Assembly (NCBI GenBank): GCA_963749575.1
Contig: CAVVNM010000012.1
Location: 434,001-498,000 of the forward strand
Direction: 5' to 3'
From: JAMXLO01 sp963749575
GTDB taxonomy: Bacteria > Pseudomonadota > Alphaproteobacteria > Acetobacterales > Acetobacteraceae
Length of the DNA stretch: 64,000 nt
The position numbers and the translations under genes are program-made. Position 1 is the stretch's first letter, and each line of letters opens with the position of its first letter. Positions 54,577 through 63,334 of the stretch are shown here, piece by piece. The notes under the pieces are model-generated. The model searched no databases and had not been told where the DNA came from. It saw nothing but the letters and a program-made list of their open reading frames with translations.

Positions 54577-55560
54577 TCAGCGAAGCGCGGCCGTCAGTTT
54601 TGTTAGATCCGCCTGCGGTCGCGCGCCGTAGTGGCTGATCACCTCAGCCGCCGCGACCGAGGCTAGCCGCCCGCACACCGTCAGCGGCTTGCCAGCCGTC
54701 AGCCCGGCGAGGAACCCGGCGGCATAGGCGTCCCCCGCGCCAGTCGTGTCTACCACGCGCACCGGTTCGGCGGCGATCTCCACGGTCTCGGCGCCGCGGA
54801 GGATCACGCTGCCCGCCTCGCTGCGGGTCAACGCCGCGAGCGCCACATCGGCGCGCGCGCGCTCTGCTGCGGCCTCGAAGGTGTTCTCCTGGTAAAGCGC
54901 GGTGACCTCGGCTTCATTGGCAAACAGGATATCGACGTCCTGTTTCACCAGCTCGAGGAACGCCGCGCGATGGCGATCGACGCAGAACGCATCCGACAAG
55001 GACAGCGCGACCTGCCGCCCGGCCTGATGCGCAGCGGCCGCGGCGCGACGGAATGCACGCTGCGCCGCCGGCGGGTCGAACAGGTAGCCTTCCAGGTAGG
55101 TCACCGCCGCGTCTGCCACCAGCGCCTCGGCCACATCGGCCTCGTCGAAGCTGACGCAGGCGCCGAGATAAGTGTGCATCGTGCGCTGCCCATCCGGCGT
55201 CACCACGATCAGGCAACGCGCGGTCGGCGCGCCGCCGTACAGCGGCGTCGATGGAAAATGCACGCCGATCGCCGTCATGTCATGGCGGAATACGGCGCCC
55301 AATTGGTCGTTCGCCACCTTGCCAAGATAGGCGACGCGCGCGCCCAGGGCTGCCGCGGCCGCACAGGTGTTCGCCGCCGAACCGCCGCTGCTCTCCTGAC
55401 CGGGCGGCATCGCCGCGTACAGCGCGCCGGCCGCATCGGCATCGATCAACGTCATCGAGCCCTTGCGCATGTCGTGGCGCGACAGGAACGTGTCGTCCGC
55501 CTGCGCCACCACATCGACGATGGCGTTGCCGATGCCGAGAATGTCAAAGCGTGCGGTCAT
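54577..55560 (-). CDS. PfkB-family carbohydrate kinase (adenosine kinase-like)
   Basis: Soluble sugar/nucleoside kinase of 327 residues. The N-terminal substrate lid opens with FDILGIGNAIVDVVAQADDT, and SGGSAANTCAAAAALGARVA is the first PfkB signature. The second signature with the catalytic Asp is VDTTGAGDAYAAGFLAGLTA. The pattern (GNAIVD, PGQESSGGSAANT) suggests adenosine kinase rather than fructokinase. Start chosen at the ATG giving MTARFDILG; an upstream frame lies in a repeat. Its end is three bases from the PEP-CTERM gene end, on the opposite strand. Confidence 0.88.
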   Translation of the reverse strand: MTARFDILGIGNAIVDVVAQADDTFLSRHDMRKGSMTLIDADAAGALYAAMPPGQESSGGSAANTCAAAAALGARVAYLGKVANDQLGAVFRHDMTAIGVHFPSTPLYGGAPTARCLIVVTPDGQRTMHTYLGACVSFDEADVAEALVADAAVTYLEGYLFDPPAAQRAFRRAAAAAHQAGRQVALSLSDAFCVDRHRAAFLELVKQDVDILFANEAEVTALYQENTFEAAAERARADVALAALTRSEAGSVILRGAETVEIAAEPVRVVDTTGAGDAYAAGFLAGLTAGKPLTVCGRLASVAAAEVISHYGARPQADLTKLTAALR

Positions 55561-55595
55561 GTCGTGCCTTCGATGTGACAGTGGAAGAAGTGATT

Positions 55596-55663
55596 TGAAA
55601 CCACGGATGCACACGGATGAACACGGATAGGCGCATCGTCATCCGTGTGCATCCGTGGTTTCA
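55596..55663. repeat. Perfect 25-base inverted repeat with ACGGATG units
   Basis: The left arm, TGAAACCACGGATGCACACGGATGA, is answered exactly by its reverse complement at 55639-55663, with an 18-base loop. Each arm contains CACGGATG units (direct repeats ACGGATG/ACACGGATG). The loop also carries ACACGGAT. This is a type of dispersed ACGGATG/ACACGGAT-rich repeat seen in many genomes. It lies between the end of the enolase-family gene and the start of the kinase gene, both on the minus strand, and would fold into a very stable RNA hairpin that probably ends the upstream transcript. Confidence 0.85.
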
Positions 55664-55674
55664 ATTGCTTAATG

Positions 55675-56854
55675 CTATCGCGTCTGTGGCGGATGCGCGC
55701 GCACCGCGGCCTCGTTCACCTCGACGCCCCAGCCGGGACCTTTCGGCACGATCAGCTCGCCGTTCTCGATCGCCGGCGCGTTGATGAACAGCTCGTCGCG
55801 CCACGACACGCTGTCGATGTCGATCTCCATCACGCGGAAATTCGGCACCACCGCGCAGAAATGCGCGCTGATCGCCGAACAGAGATGGCCGTAATAGTTG
55901 TGCGGCGCACAGTTCACCTCGTACGCCTCCGCCATCGATGCAACCTTGATCGAACTCCAGGAAACCGTTCCAGATCACGTCGATGATCGCCACGTCGGTC
56001 GCGTAGGCATCGAAGAACGGCCGGAACGCTCGCCGCCCGCACACCGATTCCAGCGACGCGATCGGGCACGGCGCGGCGCGGCGGATCAGCGCGAGCGACT
56101 GCGGGTCCCAGGTGTCGATCTCGAGCCACGTCATGTCGAACGGCGCCACCGCCTTGGCGATCTGCAGATAGCCTTCGGTCTTGAAGTGGTAGTTCACGTC
56201 GAGATGCAGTCCCATCTCCGGCCCCGCGCCGGCACGGAATGCGCCGAGCAGATCGCGCACCGACTGCAGCGTCTTGCGATCGACATTCAGCTCCGGCCAA
56301 CCGGGCGAGCGACCGAAGCCAGGGCCGAAATTGGTCAGCTTGCCGCCTTCGAGCGGCAGGATATTGGTCTTGAGCGCCTTGAAGCCACGCCGCTTCACCT
56401 CGGCGCCGAGCGCGGAAATATCGTCGTAGGTGCGCACCGGCGGCACCCCGACAAGCTCATGGTTGCGCACCCGGTAGGAGCCGCAATGCGACCAGTAGAC
56501 CGGAATGCGCTCACGAACCGGGCCGCCGAACAGCTCGTACACCGGCACGCCGAGTGCCTTGCCCTTGATGTCGAGCAGCGCGTTCTCGATCGCGGCGATG
56601 GCGCGCGAATTCACCCCGCCCGGCGCCTGCACCTGACGCACCCACAGCATGGATGCGATCTGCTGGACCGGCCGCGGATCCAGTCCGATCAGCGGTTCGG
56701 CCAGACCGCGGATCACGCCGGTCAGGCCGCGGCTGCCATCGGCCTCGGTGTATTCCGACCAACCGACCAGTCCGTCATCGGTGGTGAGCTTCAGGAATGA
56801 AAACGTGCGCCAGCCGGCGTCGCAATGCAGGTCTTCGATCTTCGCGAGTTTCAT
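55675..56854 (-). pseudogene. Mandelate racemase/enolase-superfamily enzyme, frameshifted
   Basis: About 392 residues when repaired. The body reads MKLAKIEDLHCDAGWRTFSF, LMLWVRQVQAPGGVNSRAIA-type capping region, GFKALKTNILPLEGGKL (lysine strand), MGLHLDVNYHFKTEGYLQIA with the first metal Asp, and the barrel Glu in MTWLEIDTWDP. After GFLEF the frame shifts: dropping one base of TT/AA at 55953-55954 gives LESIKVASMAEAYEVNCAPH, then ELIVPKGPGWGVEVNEAAVR. The length of 1180 is 3n+1. It overlaps the aldo-keto reductase stop by four bases (ATGA), so both are one unit. Likely an acid-sugar dehydratase or racemase. Confidence 0.88.
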
Positions 56855-57822
56855 GACGTTGCTCCCCTTGCACGCGGCGGCGCCACCAGGCCGACACCAC
56901 GCAGATGGCTGAACAGTTGCTTCAGCCTGTCACGGTCCGCCTGCGGCAACGGCGGCCGCAGTATCGATGCGATGTTCGAGCGCAGATGCGCCTGATCGCC
57001 GGTGCCGAACAGCACCACGTCGACCCCAGGCTCATGGCGCACATAGCGATACGCCGCGTCGGTCAGGCTGGTCGCGCCGCCTGGATGGATCAGGAACCCG
57101 AGCGGATCGGGATCGTCGGCCAGCGACTGCGGCACCTTGCCCTGCGCCGCCAGCTCCTGCATCGCCTCCACGACGCGTTCGCGGCGGGCGAAGATGCTGC
57201 GCACCGCGAACATCAGCAGCGTGCCCACGCGGTGTTGCAGCGTCGCGGGGAACACCGCCTCGCGGGTGTTCTGGCTCATCAGGTGGAACGCCACCATCAC
57301 CACGTCCCACATGCCGTCCGGTACCGCGCGCAGCAGCATCTGATGTTCCAGGTCATTCGGCGACGTCTCGGTGATACCGAGGAAGCGGAACTTTCCTTTT
57401 TCCTTCTCCTTCAGCAGCACGGGCGCGATCACATCGCGCACGTAGTCGTAGCCGGAGGGCGGCACGGCGTGCAGCTGGAACACGTCGATGCAGTCGATGC
57501 CGAGTTCGCGCAACGAGTTGTCCAGGCTGGCGACCACACGCTCCGGCGCGTAGCGCTCGCCGCCGCGGATGACCGAGGCCTTGGTGGCGATCACTACCCG
57601 TTCGCGCGGCACGCGCTTGATCGCTTTGCCGACCACACCCTCGGTGTCATAGGGCGCCGCGGTGTCGAGCAGATTGACGCCGTGATCGAGGGCGGCATGG
57701 ATGATCGCGATGGCGCTGGCCTCGGTGCCGCCGGTGTTCAGTCCCAGCCGGCTGAATCCGCCGCAGCCCAGGCCGGCGACGCTGACCTTGAGTTCCGTTC
57801 TGCCCAGCGTCGTGTAGTCCAT
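56851..57822 (-). CDS. Aldo/keto reductase
   Basis: NADPH-dependent TIM-barrel oxidoreductase of 323 residues. The catalytic tetrad is visible: Asp and Tyr in NLLDTAAPYDTEGVVGKAIK, Lys in RVVIATKASVIRGG and His in DVFQLHAVPPSGYDY. It begins MDYTTLGRTELKVSVAGLGC, typical of the group. It precedes the enolase-superfamily gene on one transcript. Together they might reduce and dehydrate an acid sugar or a related aldehyde. No regulator adjoins. Confidence 0.88.
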   Translation of the reverse strand: MDYTTLGRTELKVSVAGLGCGGFSRLGLNTGGTEASAIAIIHAALDHGVNLLDTAAPYDTEGVVGKAIKRVPRERVVIATKASVIRGGERYAPERVVASLDNSLRELGIDCIDVFQLHAVPPSGYDYVRDVIAPVLLKEKEKGKFRFLGITETSPNDLEHQMLLRAVPDGMWDVVMVAFHLMSQNTREAVFPATLQHRVGTLLMFAVRSIFARRERVVEAMQELAAQGKVPQSLADDPDPLGFLIHPGGATSLTDAAYRYVRHEPGVDVVLFGTGDQAHLRSNIASILRPPLPQADRDRLKQLFSHLRGVGLVAPPRARGATS

Positions 57823-57968
57823 GTCGGCGCGTCTCCTGTCGACCGCAGGCAGGCTACCGTGCCCGTTCGCACAGCGGAAGCTGACGACATCAGTAGCGGG
57901 CTGCCGATCGCGTTGCCAAGATCGTTGTCCGGTATACCATTGCGACGATTACGTGCCCGGGACGCACT

Positions 57969-58370
57969 ATGCTCGCTCGCATCACTCTGGTTCTGGTTCT
58001 GCTTTCCGCCCCGCCGGCGATGGCGCTGGATGCCTGCTTCACCGCGAGTGTCGGGCCATGGCGCGGCCCGGTCTGGAACGGCATGGGTCTGCAGACGATG
58101 GAAACCGAATTCCACGCCGAGCCCGACGGAACACTGGTCGGGCGCTACCGTATTCATGACGCCGTGCCGTTCGATGGTATTCTGAGCGGGTTCCGTCAGA
58201 CCGGGACCTGCGAGGCTGACTTCACCTGGGCTGACCGAGACGGCACCGGCACGGTGCACATCCGGTTCGAACCGCAGCTCGGCCGTTTTGTCGGCGACTG
58301 GGGCGGCGCCGACCCGGATCCCGATCTGGTGTTCAATGGCTACCGGTTCGGGCCGGATGTTGTCAGCTAG
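57969..58370 (+). CDS. Hypothetical secreted protein (133 residues)
   Basis: The N-terminus is a signal peptide (MLARITLVLVLLSAPPAMAL), followed by a single-domain beta-rich body with repeated aromatic and Asp-rich turns (WRGPVWNGMGLQTMETEFHA, LVGRYRIHDAVPFDGILSGF, FVGDWGGADPDPDLVFNGYR). It contains two cysteines (residues about 23 and 77), which could pair in the periplasm. No family recognised. It is divergent from the aldo-keto reductase and is followed eight bases later by a glutathione transferase gene. Real on signal peptide and codon use. Confidence 0.55.
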   Translation: MLARITLVLVLLSAPPAMALDACFTASVGPWRGPVWNGMGLQTMETEFHAEPDGTLVGRYRIHDAVPFDGILSGFRQTGTCEADFTWADRDGTGTVHIRFEPQLGRFVGDWGGADPDPDLVFNGYRFGPDVVS

Positions 58371-58378
58371 AGGCGACA

Positions 58379-59005
58379 ATGATTCTGATCGGTCAATACG
58401 ATTCCCCCTTTGTCAGGCGCGTTGCCATTGCGCTCCGCCTCTATGGCATGACCTATGAGCACCGGCCCTGGTCGACGTTCGGCGATGCCGACCTGATCGC
58501 CCCGTTCAATCCGCTGCGCCGCGTCCCCACGCTGGTGTTGGACAACGGCGAAGCACTGATCGAGAGCGGTGCGATCCTCGATCATCTGGATGAACTTGTC
58601 GGACCGGCGCGCGCCATGATCGCGGACAGCGGCGAACGCCGCCGCCAAGCACTGAAGGTGTGCGCCTTGGCAACCGGTCTGGCCGACAAGGCGGTGAGCC
58701 TGATCTACGAACGCGTGCTGCACCAAACGACGTCCGAGCAATGGATCGCGCGGTGCAGGACCCAGATCGCGGACGTGCTGACCGCGCTGGAAGCCAATCG
58801 GGGCCTGAAATCGGAACGCTTCTGGTTCGGCGATGCGATCGGTCACGCCGACGTCGCGGTCGCATGTGCGCTGCGCTTCACGCGGGAGGCGCATCCAGGC
58901 CTGTTCGATGAACAACGCTGGCCGAAGCTGGCAGCCCACGCGGCGAGGTGCGAAGCGCTGCAGCCGTTCCAGGACGTCGTCCAACCATTTCTGCCGCCCA
59001 CATGA
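58379..59005 (+). CDS. Glutathione S-transferase family protein
   Basis: Soluble protein of 208 residues. Thioredoxin-like start MILIGQYDSPFVRRVAIALR with Ser-Pro at the active position, then the cis-Pro turn LRRVPTLVLDNGEALIESGA and the helical domain (FWFGDAIGHADVAVACALRF). This pattern (SPFVRRV, IESGAI) is that of bacterial GSTs related to maleylacetoacetate isomerase and stress enzymes. It begins eight bases after a secreted-protein gene. It converges with hldE. Confidence 0.85.
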   Translation: MILIGQYDSPFVRRVAIALRLYGMTYEHRPWSTFGDADLIAPFNPLRRVPTLVLDNGEALIESGAILDHLDELVGPARAMIADSGERRRQALKVCALATGLADKAVSLIYERVLHQTTSEQWIARCRTQIADVLTALEANRGLKSERFWFGDAIGHADVAVACALRFTREAHPGLFDEQRWPKLAAHAARCEALQPFQDVVQPFLPPT

Positions 59006-59026
59006 CGACGGCAGGCCGATCTGAAC

Positions 59027-60406
59027 TCAAACTGATGCGGGAACCACGGAGCCTGCTCCGCCCATTCCGCCCGCAGTCACCGTCAGATCCGGGCGCAGCG
59101 CCGCGATCAGCGCATCCGGCGTGTCCTCGCCGAACACGGTGACCAGATCGACGCTGGCGAGGCTCGCCAGCATCGCGGCGCGGGCCGCCTCCGGCTGGGT
59201 GGCGTCGGCGACCGGCGATTTCAGCCCGATCACCAGCCGGTCGCAGGCCTCGCGCGCTTCCTCCAGCCAGTGCAGGTCGGCGGGGCGCAGCGGGTCGAAG
59301 CGGCCGTGCGTGAAGCCAACCCGCCAACCCTTGTGGTGCCAGCGCTGCACATGCTCGACGGCCGCGTCGCGCGAGACGATCTTGCGCAGCGCGCCGCCCT
59401 GCGGCGACAGCGCCGCCAGCAGGTCGGTCTCGCGCGCCACCGCGGTGCCGACCTTCCCCACCACGACGCCGGCCGCGATGTTGGCGAGCCGCACCGCCAC
59501 CGGCAGCTCCAGCCGCGCCGCGACCGCGGCGGCCAGCGTCGCCGCCGCGGTGTCGCCGGCGCCGGCGATGTCATACACCTCGGCCGCCTCGGCCGGGAAA
59601 TGCCGCGCCCCGCCGGCGTCGAGCAGTGTCATGCCGTCGTTGCCGCGCGTCACCACCACGGCGCCGAAGCCATGGCGCTGGCGCAGCGCGGTCGCGGCGG
59701 CGACGACCGCCGCCTCGCCGTCCACCCGCATCCCGGTCGCTTCGGCCAGGTCGGTGCGGTTCGGCATGATGATGTCGGCGCCGGCATAGCGCGAATAGTC
59801 CGGCCCCTTGGGATCGACGATCACTGTGCGCCCCGCCTCGCGTGCCGCGGCGATGAGCTGCGCCGGCAGTTCGCCGGCCAGCAACCCCTTGCGGTAGTCC
59901 GACAACACGGTGACCGAGGTCGCCGCCATCGCATCGCGCGCGATCCGCATCAGCCGCTCGGCCAGTCGCGGCTGGATTGGCGAGGTTTCCTCACGGTCGG
60001 CACGCAGCAGATGCTGCCCCGCGGCGAGCAGGCGGGTCTTTAGCGTGGTGGTGCGGCCGCCTTGCACCAGCAGCCAAGGTTCCACGTTGGGCTGACCGCC
60101 GATCAGGCCGGTCAGGTCCGAACCCGCCTGGTCGTCGCCCACCACCGAGATGAATGCCACCGCCGAGCCGAGTGCCGTCAGGTTGCGCACCACGTTGCCG
60201 GCGCCTCCCGGCATCGCCAGCTCACGCTCGATTGCCAGGATCGGCACCGGGGCTTCCGGACTGATCCGCTCCACCGTGCCATAGACGTAGCGGTCGAGCA
60301 TCACGTCGCCCACCACCAGCACACTGGTGCGGCCAAGCAGGCGGATGGCCGCGGCAAGTCCGGCATCGGTGTCGGTTGTGCTCGATGCGGGCCGGTTGTG
60401 GATCAT
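59027..60406 (-). CDS. hldE: HldE-like heptose kinase with degenerate nucleotidyltransferase domain
   Basis: The usual protein both phosphorylates heptose 7-phosphate and adds AMP to heptose 1-phosphate for LPS inner core. Here the kinase domain (residues 1-325) is intact, with PGGAGNVVRNLTALGSAVAF and the catalytic GAGDT in YDIAGAGDTAAATLAAAVAA. The second domain is worn: the expected FTNGCFDLLHPGH motif reads VGFTHGRFDPLRPADLHWLE, with both histidines of HxGH gone, and the tail stops after LRPDLTVTAGG, about 20 residues early. At 459 residues it is shorter than typical (about 475-480). The adenylyltransferase function therefore must be elsewhere or lost. Confidence 0.8.
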   Translation of the reverse strand: MIHNRPASSTTDTDAGLAAAIRLLGRTSVLVVGDVMLDRYVYGTVERISPEAPVPILAIERELAMPGGAGNVVRNLTALGSAVAFISVVGDDQAGSDLTGLIGGQPNVEPWLLVQGGRTTTLKTRLLAAGQHLLRADREETSPIQPRLAERLMRIARDAMAATSVTVLSDYRKGLLAGELPAQLIAAAREAGRTVIVDPKGPDYSRYAGADIIMPNRTDLAEATGMRVDGEAAVVAAATALRQRHGFGAVVVTRGNDGMTLLDAGGARHFPAEAAEVYDIAGAGDTAAATLAAAVAARLELPVAVRLANIAAGVVVGKVGTAVARETDLLAALSPQGGALRKIVSRDAAVEHVQRWHHKGWRVGFTHGRFDPLRPADLHWLEEAREACDRLVIGLKSPVADATQPEAARAAMLASLASVDLVTVFGEDTPDALIAALRPDLTVTAGGMGGAGSVVPASV

Positions 60407-60730
60407 GCCACAGGCCGTAGCGTGAGGCTCAGGCCGGCGCAAGCAATTGCGTCGGCAGATCGGGCGGCGGCGGCTCACGCGTCGGTTGCACACGATTGTA
60501 GGTTGCGGTCGCAATTGTCGCCGCGTCGCGTCGCGCGCGATTATTCGCGCATTCTGAGATACCGGCGCGCGCCGGATACAAATAATGAAAACAGGCGGTT
60601 CCCGGTTATGATGGCACCGAATAATCATATTTTCCCGTGCGGAATAACGGACTGCCCCAATTCGTCACCAGTGCGATAGCCGTCTCAAGCCGGTCTCGAT
60701 TGGAACCTTCATAACCCGGGGGAAATGTCC
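60407..60730. other. 324-base leader, no gene seen
   Basis: Between hldE and the second PEP-CTERM gene. The left half is GC-rich with runs of CGCG and GGCGG. The right half becomes AT-rich (60600-60665) and holds TGGCAC at 60613, half of a sigma-54-like site without the second half. GGGGGA at 60717-60722 is the ribosome site of the following gene. Confidence 0.35.
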
Positions 60731-61928
60731 ATGGTGTCGCCACGAACAGCAGTGTTGGCGTTGGCCGCCGCCGCCGGGCTATCCGGCGTCGCGACCGAGC
60801 AGGCTTTCGCATTCGTTCAGACCGACCTCGTCTCCGACGTCCCAGGTCTGGCGACCATCACCGATCCGCTGCTGGTAAACCCCTGGGGCATGTCACGCAG
60901 CTCGGCGGGCAGTCCATTCTGGACATCCAATCAAGGCTCCAACAGCAGCACGTTGTACGCGGTGACGGGCGGCACGAACGTCGCTCCGGTCCTGGCCGTC
61001 AACGCGAACGGGTTCGTCGGCATCCCGACGACGAGCGGCGGCCCACAGGGACCCACCGGCCAGGTCAACAACGCGGACACCAGCGCGTTCCAACTGATGC
61101 CCGGCGTGCCCGCTTCATCGGCGCGTTTCATGTTCGCGAACCTGAACGGCACCATCTCCGCATGGGCCGGCGGCCTGACCTCCAGCATCGTGGTGACGAC
61201 ATCGGGCGCCATCTACACCGGCCTCGCCATCAACACCGCCGGCACCCGCCTTTACGCCGCCGACAGTTTCGGTGGCAGCATCCACATGTTCGACAGCAAC
61301 TTCGCTCCGGTCAGTCTGCCGGGAGCGTTCGTCGACCCCAACCTTGGACCCGGTCTGATCCCGTTCAACGTGCAGGACATCGGCGGCAAGGTCTACGTGA
61401 CTTATGCGGTCGCAGGTCGCCCCGGCCAAATCGCGGCGACGGCAGGCAGCGGCGACGTCGACGTGTTCGACGTAAATGGGGTCTTGCTGCAAAGGTTGGT
61501 TACCGGCGGCCCGCTCGCCTCACCCTGGGGTCTGGCGCTCGCGCCGGCCGGGTTCGACCAGTTCGGCGGCGATCTGCTGGTCGGCAATTTCAGCTTCGCA
61601 GACAGTGAGATCAATGCATTCGACCCGATGACCGGCATGTTCGAGGGCACGCTTCCGATCAATCCAGGTGCCGGCCAAAGCGCCGGCGGACTGTGGGCGC
61701 TGGAGTTCGGCAGCGGAGCCGGCAGCGGCGGCGCCGCCAACATACTTCAACGACGGGATCGATGGCGAGACCCGCGGACTGTTTGGCGCGATCTCGACGC
61801 CTGAACCGTCCAGCATGGTTATTCTGGCGTTTGGTATCGCGGTACTTGGAGTACGGCGAGTACAGGCGTGCCGGACATTCAGGACCATCGTCCCGGCGGT
61901 GATGCGTCCGGGGCGGCGCTCCAGCTGA
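60731..61928 (+). pseudogene. TIGR03118-type exported protein with PEP-CTERM end, frameshifted
   Basis: Exported beta-propeller-like protein of about 398 residues when repaired. Signal: MVSPRTAVLALAAAAGLSGV. Family segments: VQTDLVSDVPGLATITDPLL, VNPWGMSRSSAGSPFWTSNQ, TLYAVTGG, and GLALAPAGFDQFGGDLLVGN. The frame breaks after GSGGAAN at 61742; one base removed gives YFNDGIDGETRGLFGAISTP and then EPSSMVILAFGIAVLGVRR, a PEP-CTERM-type tail (PEP box, helix, Arg). The tail runs on to 61928, longer than usual. The ATG at 60731 is preferred to 60725 because of the spacing to GGGGGA. Confidence 0.78.
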
Positions 61929-61982
61929 ACACTTCACCGCATCTTGCCTGGCCTGGCAGGACGATCCGGCCTCCGACGTTGC

Positions 61983-62876
61983 TTATTCCGCCGCCGCGGC
62001 CTCCGTCTGCTCCGGCGCCCGCCGCACCCGCAGCCTCCGGATCCGCCGCGGGTCAGAGTCGAGAACGCGGAACTCGATCCCCGACGGGTGGCTGATCACC
62101 TCGCCCTTCGCCGGCACCCGCCCGGCCAGCGTGAACACCAGCCCGCCCACCGTCTCGATATCGGCGTCCCGCTCGTCCTCGCTCAGCACCGGCCCCATGC
62201 GGCTCTCGAACTCCTCCACCGGCAGCCGCGCGTTGATGTCGAGCGCCCCGTCGGCGCGTTCCACCACCATCGCCGCCTGCACTTCGTCATGCTCGTCGGC
62301 GATGTCGCCGACGATCGTCTCGACCAGGTCCTCGATCGTCACCAGCCCGTCGACGCCGCCGTATTCGTCGATCACCAGCGCCAGGTGCACTCGCGCCTGT
62401 CGCATTTGCAGCAGCAGGTCCAGCACCGGCACCTGCGGCGCCACCATCAGCGGCCGGCGCATGATCGCCTCCAGGGAAAACGCCTCCGGCCGCCCGACAT
62501 AGGCGAACACGTCCTTGATGTGCACCATGCCGACGATGTCATCGAGCTGCTCGCGGTACACCGGCAGCCGCGAGTGGCCCTCCCAGCGGAGCTGCTCCAG
62601 CGCCTGCTCCAGCGTCACATCCGCCCGCATCGCCACGATGTCCGCGCGCGGCAGCATCACGTCATCGGCGGTGGTCTCGCGCAGGCGCAGCACGTTGGCG
62701 ATCAGTGCGCGTTCCTGGCGGTCGAGCTCCGGCTGTTCGCCGGCCACCACCTGCTCGTCGGCCGCCTCCTGCACCAGCTCGGCGATCGAGTCGCGCAGCG
62801 AGTGCTCCGGCTGGCGCCCTAGCATCTGGCGCAGTCGGTCCAACAGCGATGCGCGCGCGCCGTTGCTGTGGCTCAT
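61983..62876 (-). CDS. CorC/HlyC-family CBS-domain protein
   Basis: Protein of 297 residues without membrane helices, the cytosolic CorC form: two CBS domains (LRETTADDVMLPRADIVAMR, HSRLPVYREQLDDIVGMVHI and DYVGVDGLVTIEDLVETIVG-type segment EYGGVDGLVTIEDLVETIVG) and a C-terminal CorC/HlyC domain (ARLPVEEFESRMGPVL, GGLVFTLAGRVPAKGEVISH). Linked to Mg2+/Co2+ efflux and to membrane integrity. ATG overlaps the ybeY stop as ATGA. In other alphaproteobacteria an apolipoprotein acyltransferase gene (lnt) often follows; here it does not. Confidence 0.9.
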   Translation of the reverse strand: MSHSNGARASLLDRLRQMLGRQPEHSLRDSIAELVQEAADEQVVAGEQPELDRQERALIANVLRLRETTADDVMLPRADIVAMRADVTLEQALEQLRWEGHSRLPVYREQLDDIVGMVHIKDVFAYVGRPEAFSLEAIMRRPLMVAPQVPVLDLLLQMRQARVHLALVIDEYGGVDGLVTIEDLVETIVGDIADEHDEVQAAMVVERADGALDINARLPVEEFESRMGPVLSEDERDADIETVGGLVFTLAGRVPAKGEVISHPSGIEFRVLDSDPRRIRRLRVRRAPEQTEAAAAE

Positions 62877-63331
62877 CCGCGCTTCCATGGATTGGGCACG
62901 CCCAGTCGACGCAAAATACGCGCCTCGGCCAGTTCCATGCGGCGTGCATCGCCAGGATGGTGATGGTCGTGGCCGGCGAGGTGCAGTGCGCCGTGTACCA
63001 CCAGATGCGCGAGGTGATGTGCCGGGCGTCGGCCGGCAGCCGCCGCCTCGCGGCGGATCACTCCCAGTGCCAGCAGCATCTCCGGCGCCGGTGACGCATA
63101 GGTCAAAACGTTGGTGGGCCGGTTGCGGCCGCGGTGCCTCGCGTTCAGGCCGCGCACGGTACGGTCGGCAGTCAGCACTATGTTGCCACGCCCGCCCGCC
63201 GCGCGTGCTGCCCGTATGGCCACAGCTTCGGCGCCGCGGACCAGCCGGCGCCAAGCCGGCTCCGCCACGATGACATTGATCGCATCCCGGAGCCCCGCTC
63301 GCGCGGGGCCGCTACTTGCCTCGGGGTCCAT
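62873..63331 (-). CDS. ybeY: Endoribonuclease YbeY (rRNA maturation factor)
   Basis: Zinc-dependent endoribonuclease of 152 residues for 16S rRNA 3' end maturation and ribosome quality control. The metal motif HLVVHGALHLAGHDHHHPGD has H-x3-H-x5-H. The preceding arginine region LNARHRGRNRPTNVLTYASP is the substrate-binding part. The protein lies in the classic phoH-ybeY-corC order: it starts three bases after the phoH stop and overlaps corC by four bases. Confidence 0.93.
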   Translation of the reverse strand: MDPEASSGPARAGLRDAINVIVAEPAWRRLVRGAEAVAIRAARAAGGRGNIVLTADRTVRGLNARHRGRNRPTNVLTYASPAPEMLLALGVIRREAAAAGRRPAHHLAHLVVHGALHLAGHDHHHPGDARRMELAEARILRRLGVPNPWKRG

Positions 63332-63334
63332 CGC

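Noticed and set aside
62889..63254. N-terminal extension of the CorC protein by 126 residues
   Set aside because: It lies within ybeY in another frame and is Pro/Arg-rich. The ATGA overlap with ybeY fixes the start at 62876.
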